From Luidia sarsii (Eukaryota; Echinodermata; Asteroidea; Paxillosida; Luidiidae): a DNA stretch of 64,000 bases. The stretch spans positions 6,109,921 to 6,173,920 of the forward strand of contig OX465111.1 of assembly GCA_949987565.1 (NCBI GenBank), written 5' to 3'. The notes under the pieces are model-generated. The model searched no databases, was not told the origin of the DNA, and was given only the letters and a program-made list of their open reading frames with translations. Position numbers and translations under genes: made by a program. Shown here piece by piece: positions 13,735 through 24,130 of the stretch (positions within the stretch are counted from its first letter, which is position 1; every line of letters begins with the position of its first letter).

Positions 13735-14325
13735 GGAATTTTCTCGTTCTTTAAGTGCAATTTTTCTTCAGTATTGTATTAAAAAAAAATATATAGGTAT
13801 TTTTAAAGTATTCAAATGAAATTTGCAGGATGCAAATATTTTTGGGGGTAAAAAGGGCACTATTTTCTTTCAGTTGCCCGTGCCCGGCAGAAATTTGGTC
13901 AACTTTCTACGCGCTTTAAATTGGCCAGTGCGAGGAGAACACGCAAGGATCCTGCGAACTTCATTGGTCAGACGATGTCGAGCAGACGATTGGAGACTGC
14001 CATAAGGTTGCGCAGTGGTAGGCGTGGTACACCGGATGATTGACAGGTCATTATTGAAGTCATACAGAGTTGACGACGTGACACGGCTCGGCAGAGAACT
14101 TGAACAAAATCTCTTTGTTTTAATGCCAAACAATCAGGCATTACTTTAAAAAATCTTACCAAATAAAGTTAAGGTTTCAGCAAGGGCGGAAATATTCTGT
14201 CCGGCTTTAATTAGTAACCCCCAGTCGAAATTTCAATTTGTAAACGAAGACAGTAGGCCCTACAGTTGCTGGCCTTTTGGATCGAAATTTCTGCCCTACT
14301 TTAGCCTACTCTCCCAATGTTATGG
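13735..14325. other. Unique spacer with short open frames, no recognised gene
   Basis: Mostly unremarkable DNA. At 13,978 an ATG opens 22 codons (MSSRRLETAIRLRSGRRGTP...), and a GTAGGC donor-like word sits inside the frame at about 14,020. Nothing downstream confirms a first exon. Confidence 0.3.
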
Positions 14326-14410
14326 CTACACCTTAATGTGTGTACACTAAACGATGTACACTGTAATGTGTGTACACTAAACGGTGTGCACTATTATGTG
14401 TGTACACAAA
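14325..14410. repeat. Short imperfect tandem repeat, TGTGTACACTAAACG type
   Basis: Three imperfect copies of TGTGTACACTAAACG separated by about 30 bp lie here, each containing the palindrome TGTACA or a variant of it. Confidence 0.7.
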
Positions 14411-14529
14411 AGTAGCATAGTAGTACAAGTATTAGTATTGTACTGCGTGTACTAAGTATGCGCACCTGAGTAGTACTCGGTACTCTTTACTCATGTGTAC
14501 GCTAAACTGTCAAACAAAATAATGAAGGT

Positions 14530-14648
14530 CTCAAAATTTAGTGGGCCTGACGCTTCGATCCTAGCAGGATCTCTCTCAAAGGCAGAGTCACTCTGCCTTT
14601 GAGAAAGGTCCTGATAGGATTGAAATGTCAGGCCCACTAAATTTTGAG
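14530..14648. mobile_element. Foldback miniature element (palindrome of 59-bp arms)
   Basis: The sequence is an imperfect palindrome centred at 14,589. The outer ends are CTCAAAATTTAGTGGGCCTG and its complement, and the centre is GGCAGAGTCACTCTGCC. Related half copies occur at about 17,400-17,475 (TCAGGCCCATTAAATTTTAA) and 21,185-21,265 (CTCTGCCTTTGATAAAGGTC). A fragment, CTTTGAGAAAGGTCCTCCTA, lies inside the 955-bp repeats. The shared downstream phrase GCATTTTGGTA...CAGTCAGTAAGCAGTTT shows these are one dispersed family. It is non-coding and the superfamily is not determined. Confidence 0.8.
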
Positions 14649-14699
14649 ATATGCATTTTGGTATTTCAAGTCAGTAAGCAGTTTGTAACATTTTAGTAT

Positions 14700-15122
14700 A
14701 TCAAAATAATAAAGGATAAAACCGAATCATTTTGAGCCTGGATAACAATAAGATTACCTGGAACTTCTGACGATTCATACAAAGCCTTCAGATGTATACT
14801 GACCCCCTTATATCTATTGTTGTTCTTATTCGTTTTATTTGATTTGGCTGACCGATTTTTTCTGTCACAGAAGACTCTTGTTAAAGAATGTTTACCACCA
14901 TGTAAACCTTGAAGTCTCATTTAGCATTAAAAATTGGTAAGAGCAAATCTAGTAATACATGTAATATGAAGGGTTTATCCAGGCCCTCTGAGGTTCCAGA
15001 GATGACCTTTGTTACAATAGTAATTTCTGTCCTCTAGAATAGAAGAATACAACCACTTGAACTGACTTTCCTACAGACAACTGCCCTAAAGATGATGTAC
15101 CTTAACTTAGAATCAAATTGTA
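14700..15122. other. Unique AT-rich spacer, nothing recognised
   Basis: No tandem repeat, RNA gene or credible coding frame is visible. A 75-codon minus-strand frame (14,693-14,920) has no recognisable features. Confidence 0.4.
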
Positions 15123-15126
15123 TTAA

Positions 15127-15769
15127 CCCTCAAAGAGCCGTGGGCAGGGCGGATTCTGCCCCCCCCCCCTGTATTATTTTTTGATAGTGTCTCAGTTATT
15201 TTTTTCTGCATGTTGAGGCTGTAGGACTTTTTGGGGAATCTTCTTATACTAGGCACATTTTGTCACCAATTGTATTAAAATTTGTAGTGCCGTTCTCTGA
15301 CAGTGAACAATATTCTGGCCATGGTATAGATTGACGGAAATGTTTCCTTTGACTTACACTACATAAAAGCATAGCTTCTAAGGTGCATCTTGGGTATTTC
15401 TTTTCAGGAATTCTTTTCCATAATTAGCTCATTAATATTGCTGTATGCAATAATTGGTTCTTCGTGTTTCATTATCATTGTCAAATTTATTCAAATTGGG
15501 GAAATTAAATAAAAAACATAGGAAATTAAATAAAAAACATAGGAAATTAAATAAAAAACAATGCAAATATGAAAAAAATGGAATCATGAATAATTGATTA
15601 GCTATAATTAGACAAAACATTATTTTTTTCAAATGAAATTTTACACAAATGTTCATTATGCAATTCTGCCAAAAATCATTTGAATCCATCATTGAACGAC
15701 CGAGATCTGGGGGGCGAATCCGCCCCCCCCCCTCACCCCCAGCTGTGAAATAACCCGGCTCCTTGAGGG
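15127..15769. mobile_element. piggyBac-like miniature element, TTAA target sites
   Basis: The element is bounded by TTAA at 15,123-15,126 and 15,770-15,773. Its termini are inverted: CCCTCAAAGAGCCG on the left and the complement of CCCTCAAGGAGCCG on the right. A second inverted pair just inside carries C-runs next to GGCGGATT. TTAA target duplication with CCC...GGG termini is the known signature of the piggyBac superfamily. At 643 bp with no transposase frame, it would be a non-autonomous derivative. Inside it, at about 15,494-15,560, lie three tandem copies of GAAATTAAATAAAAAACATA. Confidence 0.75.
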
Positions 15770-15773
15770 TTAA

Positions 15774-16396
15774 TGGGCTTGAATTTGAAGGCAATATTGC
15801 ATCTTTATTAACTAAATTACCTAATCATGGAGAGGGAAGTGAAATACACTACTTCAAAAGTCACCTGGAAATCTTTGAGTCATTGGCTCAATATCAAATC
15901 CATTTTACTGAAGAGATCAGATCAGTGACCGAATTTCTGAATCCGTGAATTCCTTTCATTTATTTCTGCAAGATATGAACCTTTTTATATAAATTAAAAG
16001 CACTTGGTCACTGATGCATTCCAGTGAGGCTAGGCTGATAGCATGTATTTTTCCCCGGTCTCATTTTACAGGACTCTTGTAGAAGGATGTCTTCCCTCTG
16101 ATAGGTAGGAGCCAGACAACATGGATCTAAAGGTTGCGATGAAGGGTAGGCATAAATATTATGATAACACCATTTGAAACTTGAGAGTAGGCCTATAACC
16201 AACGAAGTTTGTGATACTTGACAGCACAAATTCCCATTGTCCCTAAAAGCAGGATGGAGATGATAAATTGATTCAGTGAATTTGCTTGTGAACCTGTTGT
16301 CTTCATGTTTGAATATCTTACTAATGGAACCAAGTGGCACTAGGCCAGGCTGAGATTCTTTGTGTTGTGTCTATTCTAAAACCCGCATCATTCCAG
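15774..16396. other. Unique spacer, no recognised gene
   Basis: It contains a 61-codon + frame (15,763-15,948, partly in the transposon end) and a 110-codon - frame (16,008-16,340) without recognisable motifs. It ends in a splice-acceptor-like pyrimidine tract. Confidence 0.4.
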
Positions 16397-16522
16397 TGGA
16401 AGGAGACATCGAGTGAGGATGAAAACTGTGAAGACATGAGGAACCAGGGCCAAGGAAAACGTCAGAGACTTCAGACAGCAGACCAGGTGTTGGGAAATCA
16501 GCTTACAATGAATACTTCTGAG
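16397..16522 (+). CDS. Candidate internal coding exon, 42 codons, phase 0-0
   Basis: A pyrimidine-rich run ending in CATTCCAG precedes the segment and the strong donor GAG|GTGAGC follows it. The 126-bp interval is open only in the frame that starts at its first base; the other two frames contain stops. The peptide is charged and hydrophilic: it starts WKETSSEDENCEDMRNQGQG, continues with the basic cluster KRQR and ends NTSE. Both ends are phase 0, so it could be included or skipped without shifting a frame. I recognise no domain, and neighbouring exons could not be established. It may belong to a nuclear protein, but that is inferred from composition only. A chance match of splice signals remains possible. 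Confidence 0.4.
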
Positions 16523-18334
16523 GTGAGCACAAGTGAGTAACACCTTAATTGCATAGGCCTATGATTTTGATCTTGTGATCAATGTTCTCAGATGAAGAAT
16601 GAAGCTGTTTTTATCTGACATTATCTTGGCTCCAGTATGCTTTCAAGTGAGGAACAGAATTCACAGAGATCTAACTACTCATCAGCCAAATTATGAAGTG
16701 ATGTAAATGTGAAGTGATACTTTTAACAACAATTACATAATGATCTTGCATCAGTAATAATTACAATTGGAATGTTCGTGGTTCAATATCACTAAAGATT
16801 TAGGTAAGGTTTGAAGGCTTGCATGGTGGTGTGGGAGGTTTGCGTTGCCACCGAGAGTGAAATTGAGTGTGGCTCTGACAAGATATAGATTTGTCTCACT
16901 GAAATAAGGGTATAAGCTACTAAACACCAACAGCTGCTCAGAAGTAATGTTTCTTCTGAATGAAGACTGATTAAAGGGAAGTGTTTTCCTTGCCCTCTTC
17001 CCAAGGAGCATTCAAATATTTCTGTGATCATGAATAACTTTGTTTATCTATGCATTCTTTTGTATATTATAGAGCAAGGACATATCCAGAAGATCAACAC
17101 CAGTATGAAGAGTGCACATTGTCCTCTGCAATGAATTGGCCTGCTCATTCCTTAAGAAAATGAAATGCTCACAGATTCGATCTTCCTCAATCCAAAATTG
17201 TGTACTTAAAAAAGTGCCATTATTTCTAGGAAAATCTCCATGTGTATCATACTGACTGCTGACTTTATTTCTACCACATGTAGTGGTAGGAATCATATTT
17301 TTGCCACAAGAAGGGTTTACTTTACCTTAAGATATCTACTCGACACAATATTGCTGAATTAACAAGTTTTGACCACCTGTCATATAACCAATGAATAATG
17401 TCAGGCCCATTAAATTTTAAGATTTGCATTTTGGTAATTTCAGTCAGTAAGCAGTTTGCAAAATTTTTGAATAATGTTTGTAAAAAAGAATCAAATCAGC
17501 ATAGAAAGGGTAAGAAAGGCAGAGAATGAAAATCGAAGAAACGATCATTAGACTCAAGTATTAATGAAAAGGTCCTGAAGTGGGGCTTTTCTTCCTTAAC
17601 ACAACTCGTACTTATCTATCTCTCACTTACTTTGTATTGTATGCCTTCCATAACAAAATAACTTCAAAAGAAGTTGTGACTAATATGACACCATGATCTT
17701 TTTTTTTTTACCTTGATGCACCTAGCCCCAGACCAGAATCTTAACATATTTTATATTAAAAAGCAAATTTCCCCTATGAGGCTAGATATCTGGATTGTCA
17801 CATTAAGTACTTATTTTTTTCAGTTCCATCTACAGTAATTACTACTTGAAAAAGTGCTGAACATGCTTCTGGACTCCTGAACTGGTCCAGCCTTTCGCTT
17901 GAAAGAGGAACTAATTGTTTAGATGATGATATGCATCGAGGGTGATAATGTACATAAGATAATGGAACTGTAGTAATGAAACTTGGTACATAAAAGCATA
18001 GCCCCATTATGACATGGATCATGGAGCATAATAAGCTTGATTGCTCCTGAAAGGAGGTTCGGACAGGATTTTTTTAGACATTTTTCCCATTTAAGATGAG
18101 ACTTGGTGTATTTCTTGTTTGCAATGGAACCAAATAAATTGCCTTAAAAGATCAAACTTGCATTCTTGAAGTATTCTTGAAGTGTTTACAAGTGTTTGAA
18201 ATCTTCTTAGGACAGTAATTTTCCTTTTTTATTAGTAAATGGATTACCAATGATATTCCCAATAAATGTCAGACACGGGACTAGAGCTAATTTATATTCC
18301 TGTATTCTTTCACTGACATCTTTGCTCCAAAGTA
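16523..18334. other. Unique spacer with one dispersed-repeat fragment
   Basis: Mostly AT-rich single-copy DNA. At 17,400-17,480 it holds a fragment of the same foldback family as 14,530-14,648. Minus-strand frames of 86, 79, 82 and 74 codons are present but show no domain and overlap one another. I see no RNA gene. Confidence 0.45.
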
Positions 18335-18435
18335 ATGTACATGTACATGTACACTATACAGTACATGTACAGTACATGTACATGTTCATGTACAGTACAT
18401 GTACATGTTCATGTACATGTACATGATGTACTCCA
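18335..18435. repeat. ACATGT/GTACAT microsatellite
   Basis: Repeated GTACATGTACAT words alternate with CAGTACATGTACA and GTTCATGT. The tract is self-complementary throughout, so it can form cruciforms. Similar tracts lie near 24,375-24,480, 56,880-57,040 and 57,370-57,500. Confidence 0.9.
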
Positions 18436-18439
18436 CAGA

Positions 18440-19045
18440 AGCGCCAGCTATAAGCATGTCACTGTGTGAATGACGTCACCACCCTGTAGCCGCCGTGTTC
18501 CAATTGCGAATGCCCGATAGAGCCAGTGTAGTGGACGGCAGTGCGGTATGGGCGTGAGTGCTAGTCAGCCCCAATTCTGAATTCGTATGATGAGCTTCAC
18601 GGAAAGCTTCACTAACCAACCCCAGTAAATTATGCGCATCTCTTCCATGGACAGCAGGAGGGCGCTATGAAACCAATCTGCTTCATTCTTCTCTGTGATC
18701 AATCACCACCGCACGTGACCTATAAGTATAAATTGCGAGAAAAATGCAAATCTTACTCCCATGTTTTAATGTTTTCTTTGATAAAATGGATTTTGAATTA
18801 TGTGACTGCTATACTTCATATTTAGTTGTAGTTGAGAGTTAAGGTATGAGAAGGAATTCAAAGAAAAAGCTCATTAATTACAATGGATTCAAATTAAGCG
18901 TACCACGTGGGTACTGTCCATTGTGCAGATGGCGTGCGTTGCGTTCCAGTCGCCGCCATGATGGGGCATGGAAAATGATCATCTACGAAATATATCGTCT
19001 GCTCACCCTGGGAGCTAGTATTAGTAAGAAGCCATAATGATGAAG
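18440..19045 (+). promoter_or_regulatory. Possible promoter and first exon with a CRE palindrome
   Basis: A perfect cAMP-response element, TGACGTCA, lies at 18,471-18,478 in a locally CpG-rich patch. About 480 bp downstream is GCCGCCATG (18,952-18,960). GTCGCCATCTTG at about 19,167 resembles the initiator-type YY1 site. A strong donor, ATGAAG|GTGAGC, ends at 19,045. The next features on this strand are the exon-like modules from 19,641. These items together suggest a transcription start and 5-prime exon, but no single coding frame joins them cleanly. A 63-codon frame at 18,846-19,037 containing YCPLC is the best open stretch. Confidence 0.3.
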
Positions 19046-19480
19046 GTGAGCTGATTATTTGTTGTTTGTTACAAAATAATCTTTTTTGGTGAAAATGTGT
19101 ATAAGGAAAACGAGCTCTAATTTGCAGGACTTAGTTTCAATTGTTCCTGACTCAAAGACTTGCACTTCGTCGCCATCTTGATTTTTGCTTTGTCGGTCTT
19201 ATTCTTAACTTCTCACAGTTACAATTTCATGTACGTTGCCTAAAACATTTTGCTACATCAAAATAAACCCAGAAAATTATATATCATGTGTACAAGTATT
19301 TGTGTTAGATAAATGCAATTCTATCGTTCGAAGTGAAGCAAACCTCTATCTATTCTTGGTAACACAATTTGAAAGCAATTCAGCATGGTTTTATTAATGA
19401 TGGTATTGTTGGTAAATAAAATAATCCCATTCTTTGCATTTTGGTACAGATTTAGGGGGGCCTAATTTATATAGGTCTAG
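19046..19480. other. Spacer, possible intron, nothing else recognised
   Basis: AT-rich DNA after the donor-like site at 19,046, without open frames or tandem repeats. Confidence 0.35.
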
Positions 19481-19481
19481 T

Positions 19482-19591
19482 CCCACTGACTGGGCCGCTA
19501 GAAGCTCCCCTTAAACGAGTTTTGATGCACTAGTGCAACAGACAATCTCAAAACTCGTTTAAGGGGAGCTCCTAGCGGCCCAGTCAGTGGG
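19482..19591. repeat. Near-perfect 44-bp inverted repeat (hairpin, 22-nt loop)
   Basis: Left arm 19,482-19,525 and right arm 19,548-19,591 are reverse complements with a single mismatch (43 of 44). Arm ends are CCCACTGACTGGGCCGC and its complement. The 22-nt loop itself begins with the palindrome TGCACTAGTGCA. The outer flanks, TATAGGTCTAGTCCCA against CAGTGGGAGCACTGGGAC, suggest the structure once extended further. High arm identity implies recent origin or selection on the fold. It could be a foldback element or a hairpin precursor of a small RNA. Confidence 0.9.
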
Positions 19592-19599
19592 AGCACTGG

Positions 19600-20440
19600 G
19601 ACTGATATAGGCCCATTCTTTGGTACTTTTGAAATTGCAGTGACTTCTGATAATCTTCCAGACAGACAATCAGCGTGTGCAGTATGCAGTGGTAAGTTAG
19701 GCCTACTGGAATTTGGATGGAAAAGTTTTAGTATTATAATTACATGTATATCAAACTATAGTATATACATGTGTCATTCAAATTAAGTGCTGTTCGTATT
19801 GACATGCATGTATTGCTAGGACATGACTGATTTACTCAGATTTAGATGTACTGTATGGTGTATCTTATCCTCACAATTGTGTATCCTGCCATTGTTCTTG
19901 TTATTCCCCAAGAGGTGGTTTTATCCTTTATTTTATCAGATCTTCATTTCATTGTGCATGTACTTGCCTCTCATTTCCCTGCAGATTATTTACCATGCAT
20001 TCTTTGAAGAAAATGTGGCAAAATAATTCATGACCTTACTAATGTGGCTCACAATTATTTGTACCCGAAATTGTAATTTTGCATTGCCTGTGGTCATGTT
20101 TGATACATTTTTATCATTTGGATGCTGAAATCCTTTTTTGTGTGTTTCTGATTGAAATTATTCTTATTGAATAGTCTGAATTGTGTTTTCTTCCCTAATT
20201 CTTCCTACTCTTCCTCCTATCCCCCTCCCCTAGTTTCTCCCCTCATGTTCCTCCCCTTCCCTTTCCTCCCTTCCCCTTTCCTTCCCGTACCACCATCCAT
20301 TTCTCCTCCATCCCCTCCCATTCTGACTTCCCTTCACCTGATCCTCTTACCCTTATCACCCTTCCCTCTTCCCCTTATTATTACCCCTGTTGCACTCTAC
20401 CTACATGGTGTTTTCCCTTCCTCTTCCTCATCAGGTTATA
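19600..20440 (+). repeat. Exon-like module 1 with terminal polypyrimidine tract
   Basis: This is the first of four diverged copies of one module. It opens with GATATAGGCCCATTCTTTGG, then TTTTGAAATTGCAG, an exon-like segment, and GTAAGTTAGG. Further in come CCATGCATTCTTTGAAGA and TTTCTGATTGAAATTATTCT, and it ends in a polypyrimidine tract at about 20,198-20,360 (CCTCCCCTT type). The other copies start near 20,470, 21,925 and 24,890 and share the same order of landmarks. Confidence 0.75.
19641..19691 (+). CDS. Candidate 51-bp mini-exon, module 1
   Basis: The segment sits between the acceptor TTGAAATTGCAG and the donor GTG|GTAAGTT. It is 51 bp, phase 1-1, and open in one frame reading TSDNLPDRQSACAVCS. 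It is the only full-length copy of the four without a stop in that frame. The peptide contains CAVC, but this is too short to call a zinc site. No joining exon is established. Confidence 0.35.
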
Positions 20441-20469
20441 AGCAATGTTATCAACCAGAATGGTTCTGA

Positions 20470-21620
20470 TTCAATTAATGAAGTCCCAATCATTTGTACG
20501 TTTGACTTTGCAGTGACTTTGGAGAACATCCAGAAAAAGCATAAGCCAGTGTAAGTCAGACCTCTCTTTTGCTATGACTATGAATGGAAAGGTTTTGATA
20601 TTAACCACACATGAATGTTCAAATACAGGTCATTCTTAGCAACGTATTGATGAATCTTCCCATTGCAATGGTTATTTTGCAGGATACGTTATGTGGTGTT
20701 CGTATCCTATGTTTTTCATTGTTTTGATATCATCTCTTCGTCTTATTCTGCATGCATGTAGTTTCTGTCCATGTATCCCTTGAAGATAAGGGGCTAATTT
20801 AATATGACTAAAGTTGCTCCAGAATTTGTAATTGTTTACTGTTTACATGGCATGTTTAATGTATTTCTGTGATTTTGTTGTGGAAGTCTTTCTTGTATTT
20901 CTGATTGAAATTATTCTCATGCAGCATCTTGTTTGACTGTTTTTATTGCTTGATCTGCCTAATACTTTCTCTTTCTCTTTTTGCTTTCTCTTCCTCATTG
21001 TATATTTGAAGATATTGTGCATTTGTTAGTATTTTAATCAATGTTTCCTTTCTTAATACAGGGGTAGTTTCCATTTCCTTCTAATATTGTCTATTACGTG
21101 TCTGATTGAACTTGTTATTGATTTCTGACAGTCTGATATTAAAGCCTTTCATTGTCAAGTTCTTTCACCAGAAATTCATCCAGGCACTCTGCCTTTGATA
21201 AAGGTCCTGCTTAGATCAAAATGTCAGGCCCCAATGTTTGTATTTTGGTAATTTTAGTCAGTTAGCAGTTTTTGCTACATGTACATTTCACTGTCTTTTT
21301 GGGCAAAGCCACTTGGGTCCTGATTGAAGCATGAAGCTCTTCTCCTACCCCTCTCCCTCCATCTCCTTTCTTCACTACCCCTTCTCCAGCCTCCGCTTCC
21401 TCCTCTTCACCCTCCTCCCCCACTCCTACTCTTCCTCCTATCTCTCCTTTTCCTCTCTACATACCCCCATCCCCTTTCCCATTCCCCACCTCCCATTCTC
21501 TGTTGCCCGATTCTGTACCTCCCCTTCTTCTTATTTTGCCTCAGGACTGCCCTTCTTCTTCCCACTTTTTCTTCACTTTTTCTACCTGTGTCTCTGCCTA
21601 CTATTGTTAATGGTTAAATT
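20470..21620 (+). repeat. Exon-like module 2 with terminal polypyrimidine tract
   Basis: Second copy of the module. Acceptor-like TTTGACTTTGCAG is followed by an exon-like segment at 20,514-20,550 and the donor GTAAGTCAG. The segment is shortened to 37 bp and its open frame reads TLENIQKKHKP. Shared landmarks include GGAAAGGTTTTGATATTA, CCATGTATCCCTTGAAGATA and TTTCTGATTGAAATTATTCT. A pyrimidine tract at about 21,330-21,610 closes the module. A foldback-family fragment is inserted at about 21,185-21,265. Confidence 0.7.
20514..20550 (+). CDS. Candidate mini-exon, module 2 (shortened)
   Basis: A 37-bp segment lies between TTTGCAG and GTAAGTCAG. It is homologous in position to the 51-bp segments of modules 1 and 4. 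Its length is not a multiple of three, so it could not replace them without shifting the frame. It is probably decayed or never coding. Confidence 0.2.
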
Positions 21621-21665
21621 CCTGTGACTTGTGCCCCCAACCCTGCAAAGACCAATTGACTCTTT

Positions 21666-21731
21666 GGCTATAAAGCTCGGATGGTAAGAGCACTGGTACG
21701 CAAAACCAGAGGTTTAAGTATCAGTCCAGTC
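21666..21731 (+). repeat. tRNA-like SINE relic
   Basis: An A-box-like GCTCGGATGGTAAGAGC is followed by CTGGTACGCAAAACCAG, which forms a perfect 5-bp anticodon-type stem, and a decayed B box. It belongs to the same family as the tandem tRNA-like copies at 45,748-46,385. The B box has lost its consensus, so it is probably inactive. Confidence 0.65.
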
Positions 21732-21965
21732 AAAATTGTCATCACCATGTCTCCAAATTGTTTAAAAGTTCCCAGTTAGTGTTTCCTTTATTTTCAAAAA
21801 TTCATACAATTCAAATAAAAGGGTGTTGTATGCAATAGTACAAATTATTTGGTGACGATCATGTGTTCTAAGTAAACGGCTTAGCAATGTCATAAACCAG
21901 TAGGAAGGATACTATTGATTTGATGTAATAACAGTCCCATTCTTTGGTATGCTTTGAAATTGCAG

Positions 21966-22021
21966 TGACTTCTGAAGAACGTTCGCATAAGAACTTCCAT
22001 CGGTATGTGCAGTATACAGCG
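21966..22021 (+). CDS. Candidate mini-exon, module 3
   Basis: A 56-bp segment lies between AAATTGCAG and GCG|GTAAGG. It is open throughout in the frame homologous to module 1, but it is 5 bp longer, so its 3-prime phase differs. The peptide does not resemble a known domain. Confidence 0.25.
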
Positions 22022-22929
22022 GTAAGGACAATCTTTCATGTTTTAGGTTTTGAATGGAGAGATTTTCATATTGCAGTTGTCAAACCCTTACAAGAGTCAG
22101 TTCCTAAAAACCAAAATTTGCAAAATGTTTCTCCACTCTCCTGGTAACTATTTGAATGTTGGGTTAAGATTTCAAGATTTATGTCAGCATAACCTTAGTA
22201 GAATAGTGGATTAGTGGAATATACACGAACATGTACATGTGTGCTCATGATCATGTATATGATGCATGGTAGCATTTTTTTCTTGTACTATCTTCCTGTA
22301 ATTGTATTGAATTATATCATTTTTGTATATCACCTTGAATTATATCATTGGCAGAATGTTTAAACCTGAACGTTTTTTCCTTATCCTATTTTGAATACAT
22401 ACATGTACATACCATGTACTGACACGCAGATATTCCGAGTCCATGAATCTGTATAATGTTTGTATATTAAATTTGTTGATCTATTTTTTTTATATCTGAT
22501 ACTGGCATATACCTTGTTTGCAGCTATCTTAAACGGGAGGTTTATTGTGCATAGGCGAATGTTTCAAGCAATGTTGCTGTTCATTTGTTTATGAAACTGA
22601 AACTATGCATTCCATTTTGTGTATTATGTGAGTGTTTGGCAGCGTAGAGTTCAAGCTGTAGAGATTGACAAATATTGTGTTTTTCCCCCAACGGAATGCT
22701 CCCAAATAATTGTGTGTATATGAAATGTATCAAACATCACCTCAGCACCTTCCACTGATTTCCTTGGTTTCTTTTCCATATTTTTTTTTTTTTTTGAGCT
22801 TGACAACATTCTGTTCATAATTGCCAGCCTAAGTCTCTTAGACAATGAATTTTGTGATACTTCTAACAAGTGTGGCATAACACTTTATGTCATTCTTGGG
22901 ATAAATCTACTTGGGCCTGAAGGAAGTAT

Positions 22930-24130
22930 AAAGTCTCCACCTCCCATCCTACTCCTCTTTTTTTCTTCTTTTGCTCCCCCTCCTCTCCTTCCCCCTCTTT
23001 ACTAATCCCCTCTCCTTGTACTCCTTACCTTCACCTCCCTTCCCTTCTCCCTTCCCTTCTCCCTCCCCTTCTCCCTCCCCTTCTCCCTCCCCATATCCCT
23101 CCCCATGTCCCTCCTCATATCCCTCAGAATATCCCCATCCTCCTTCCCCTCCTCACATTCTCCCTTCCCTTCTCCCTCTCCTTCTCCCTCGTCCCCTTCT
23201 CCCTCCCCTTCCCCCCCTCTGCCCTTCTTCTCCATCCCCTTCTCCTTCCCCTTCTCTCTCCCCTTCTCCCTCCCCTCCCCCTCCCTATATCACCCTCCTC
23301 TTCCCCCTCCCCTTCCCCCTCCCCTTTACTCCCTCCCCTTCTCCCCAATCCCCTTCTCCTCCCTCCCTTCTCCTTCTCCTTCCCCTTCTCCTCCCTCCCC
23401 TTCTCCTCCCTCCCCTTCTCCTCCCTCCCCTTCTCCCTCCCCTTCTCCCTCCACTTCTCCCTCCCCTTCTCCCTCCCCTTCTCCCTCCCCTTCTCCCTCC
23501 CCTTCTCCCTCCCCTTCTCCCTCCCCTTCTCCCTCCCCTTCTCCCTCCCCTTCTCCCTCCCCTTCTCCCTCCCCTTCTCCCTCCCCTTCTCCCTCCCCTT
23601 CTCCCTCCCACTCTCCCTCCCCTTCTCCCTCCCCTTCTCCCTCCCCTTCTCCCTCCCCTTCTCCCTCCCACTCCCCCTCCCCTTCTCCCTCCCACTCCCC
23701 CTCCCCTTCTCCCTCCCCTTCTCCCTCCCACTCTCCCTCCCACTCTCCCTCCCCTTCTCCCTCCTACTCTCCCTCCCCTTCTCCCTCCCCTTCTCCCTCC
23801 CACTCTCCCTCCCACTCTCCCTCCCACTCTCCCTCCCCTTCTCCCTCCCCTTCTCCCTCCCACTCTCCCTCCCCTTCTCCCTCCCCTTCTCCCTCCTACT
23901 CTCCCTCCCCTTCTCCCTCCCCTTCTCCCTCCCACTCTCCCTCCCACTCTCCCTCCCCTACTCCCTCCCCTACTCCCTCCCCTTCTCCCTCCCCTTCTCC
24001 CTCCCACTCTCCGTCCCCTACTCCCTCCCCTTCTCCCTCCCCTTCTCCCTCCCCTTCTCCCTCCCACTCTCCCTCCCCTTCTCCCTCCCACCCTCCCTCC
24101 CACTCTCCGCCTTCCCCTTCTCCTTCCCAG
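22930..24130. repeat. Polypyrimidine array, CCCCTTCTCCCT 12-mers
   Basis: From about 22,930 the + strand is almost pure C and T. From about 23,395 to 24,110 it becomes a regular array of CCCCTTCTCCCT with the variants CCCACTCTCCCT and CCTACTCTCCCT. The 12-bp period keeps several frames open (up to 413 codons of PLLPPLLPP or SPSPSPS), which is an artefact. The - strand is a G-run-rich purine strand able in principle to form triplex or G-quadruplex DNA. Confidence 0.95.

Larger units (their letters stand above)
21925..24130 (+). repeat. Exon-like module 3 with a 1.2-kb polypyrimidine tract
   Basis: Third copy of the module, opening with CCCATTCTTTGGTATGCTTT and GAAATTGCAG. The exon-like segment is at 21,966-22,021 (56 bp, open as TSEERSHKNFHRYVQYTA), followed by GGTAAGG. 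The sequence after it (GAATGGAGAGATTTTCATAT) parallels modules 1 and 2. Here the closing pyrimidine tract has expanded to about 1.2 kb. Confidence 0.7.
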
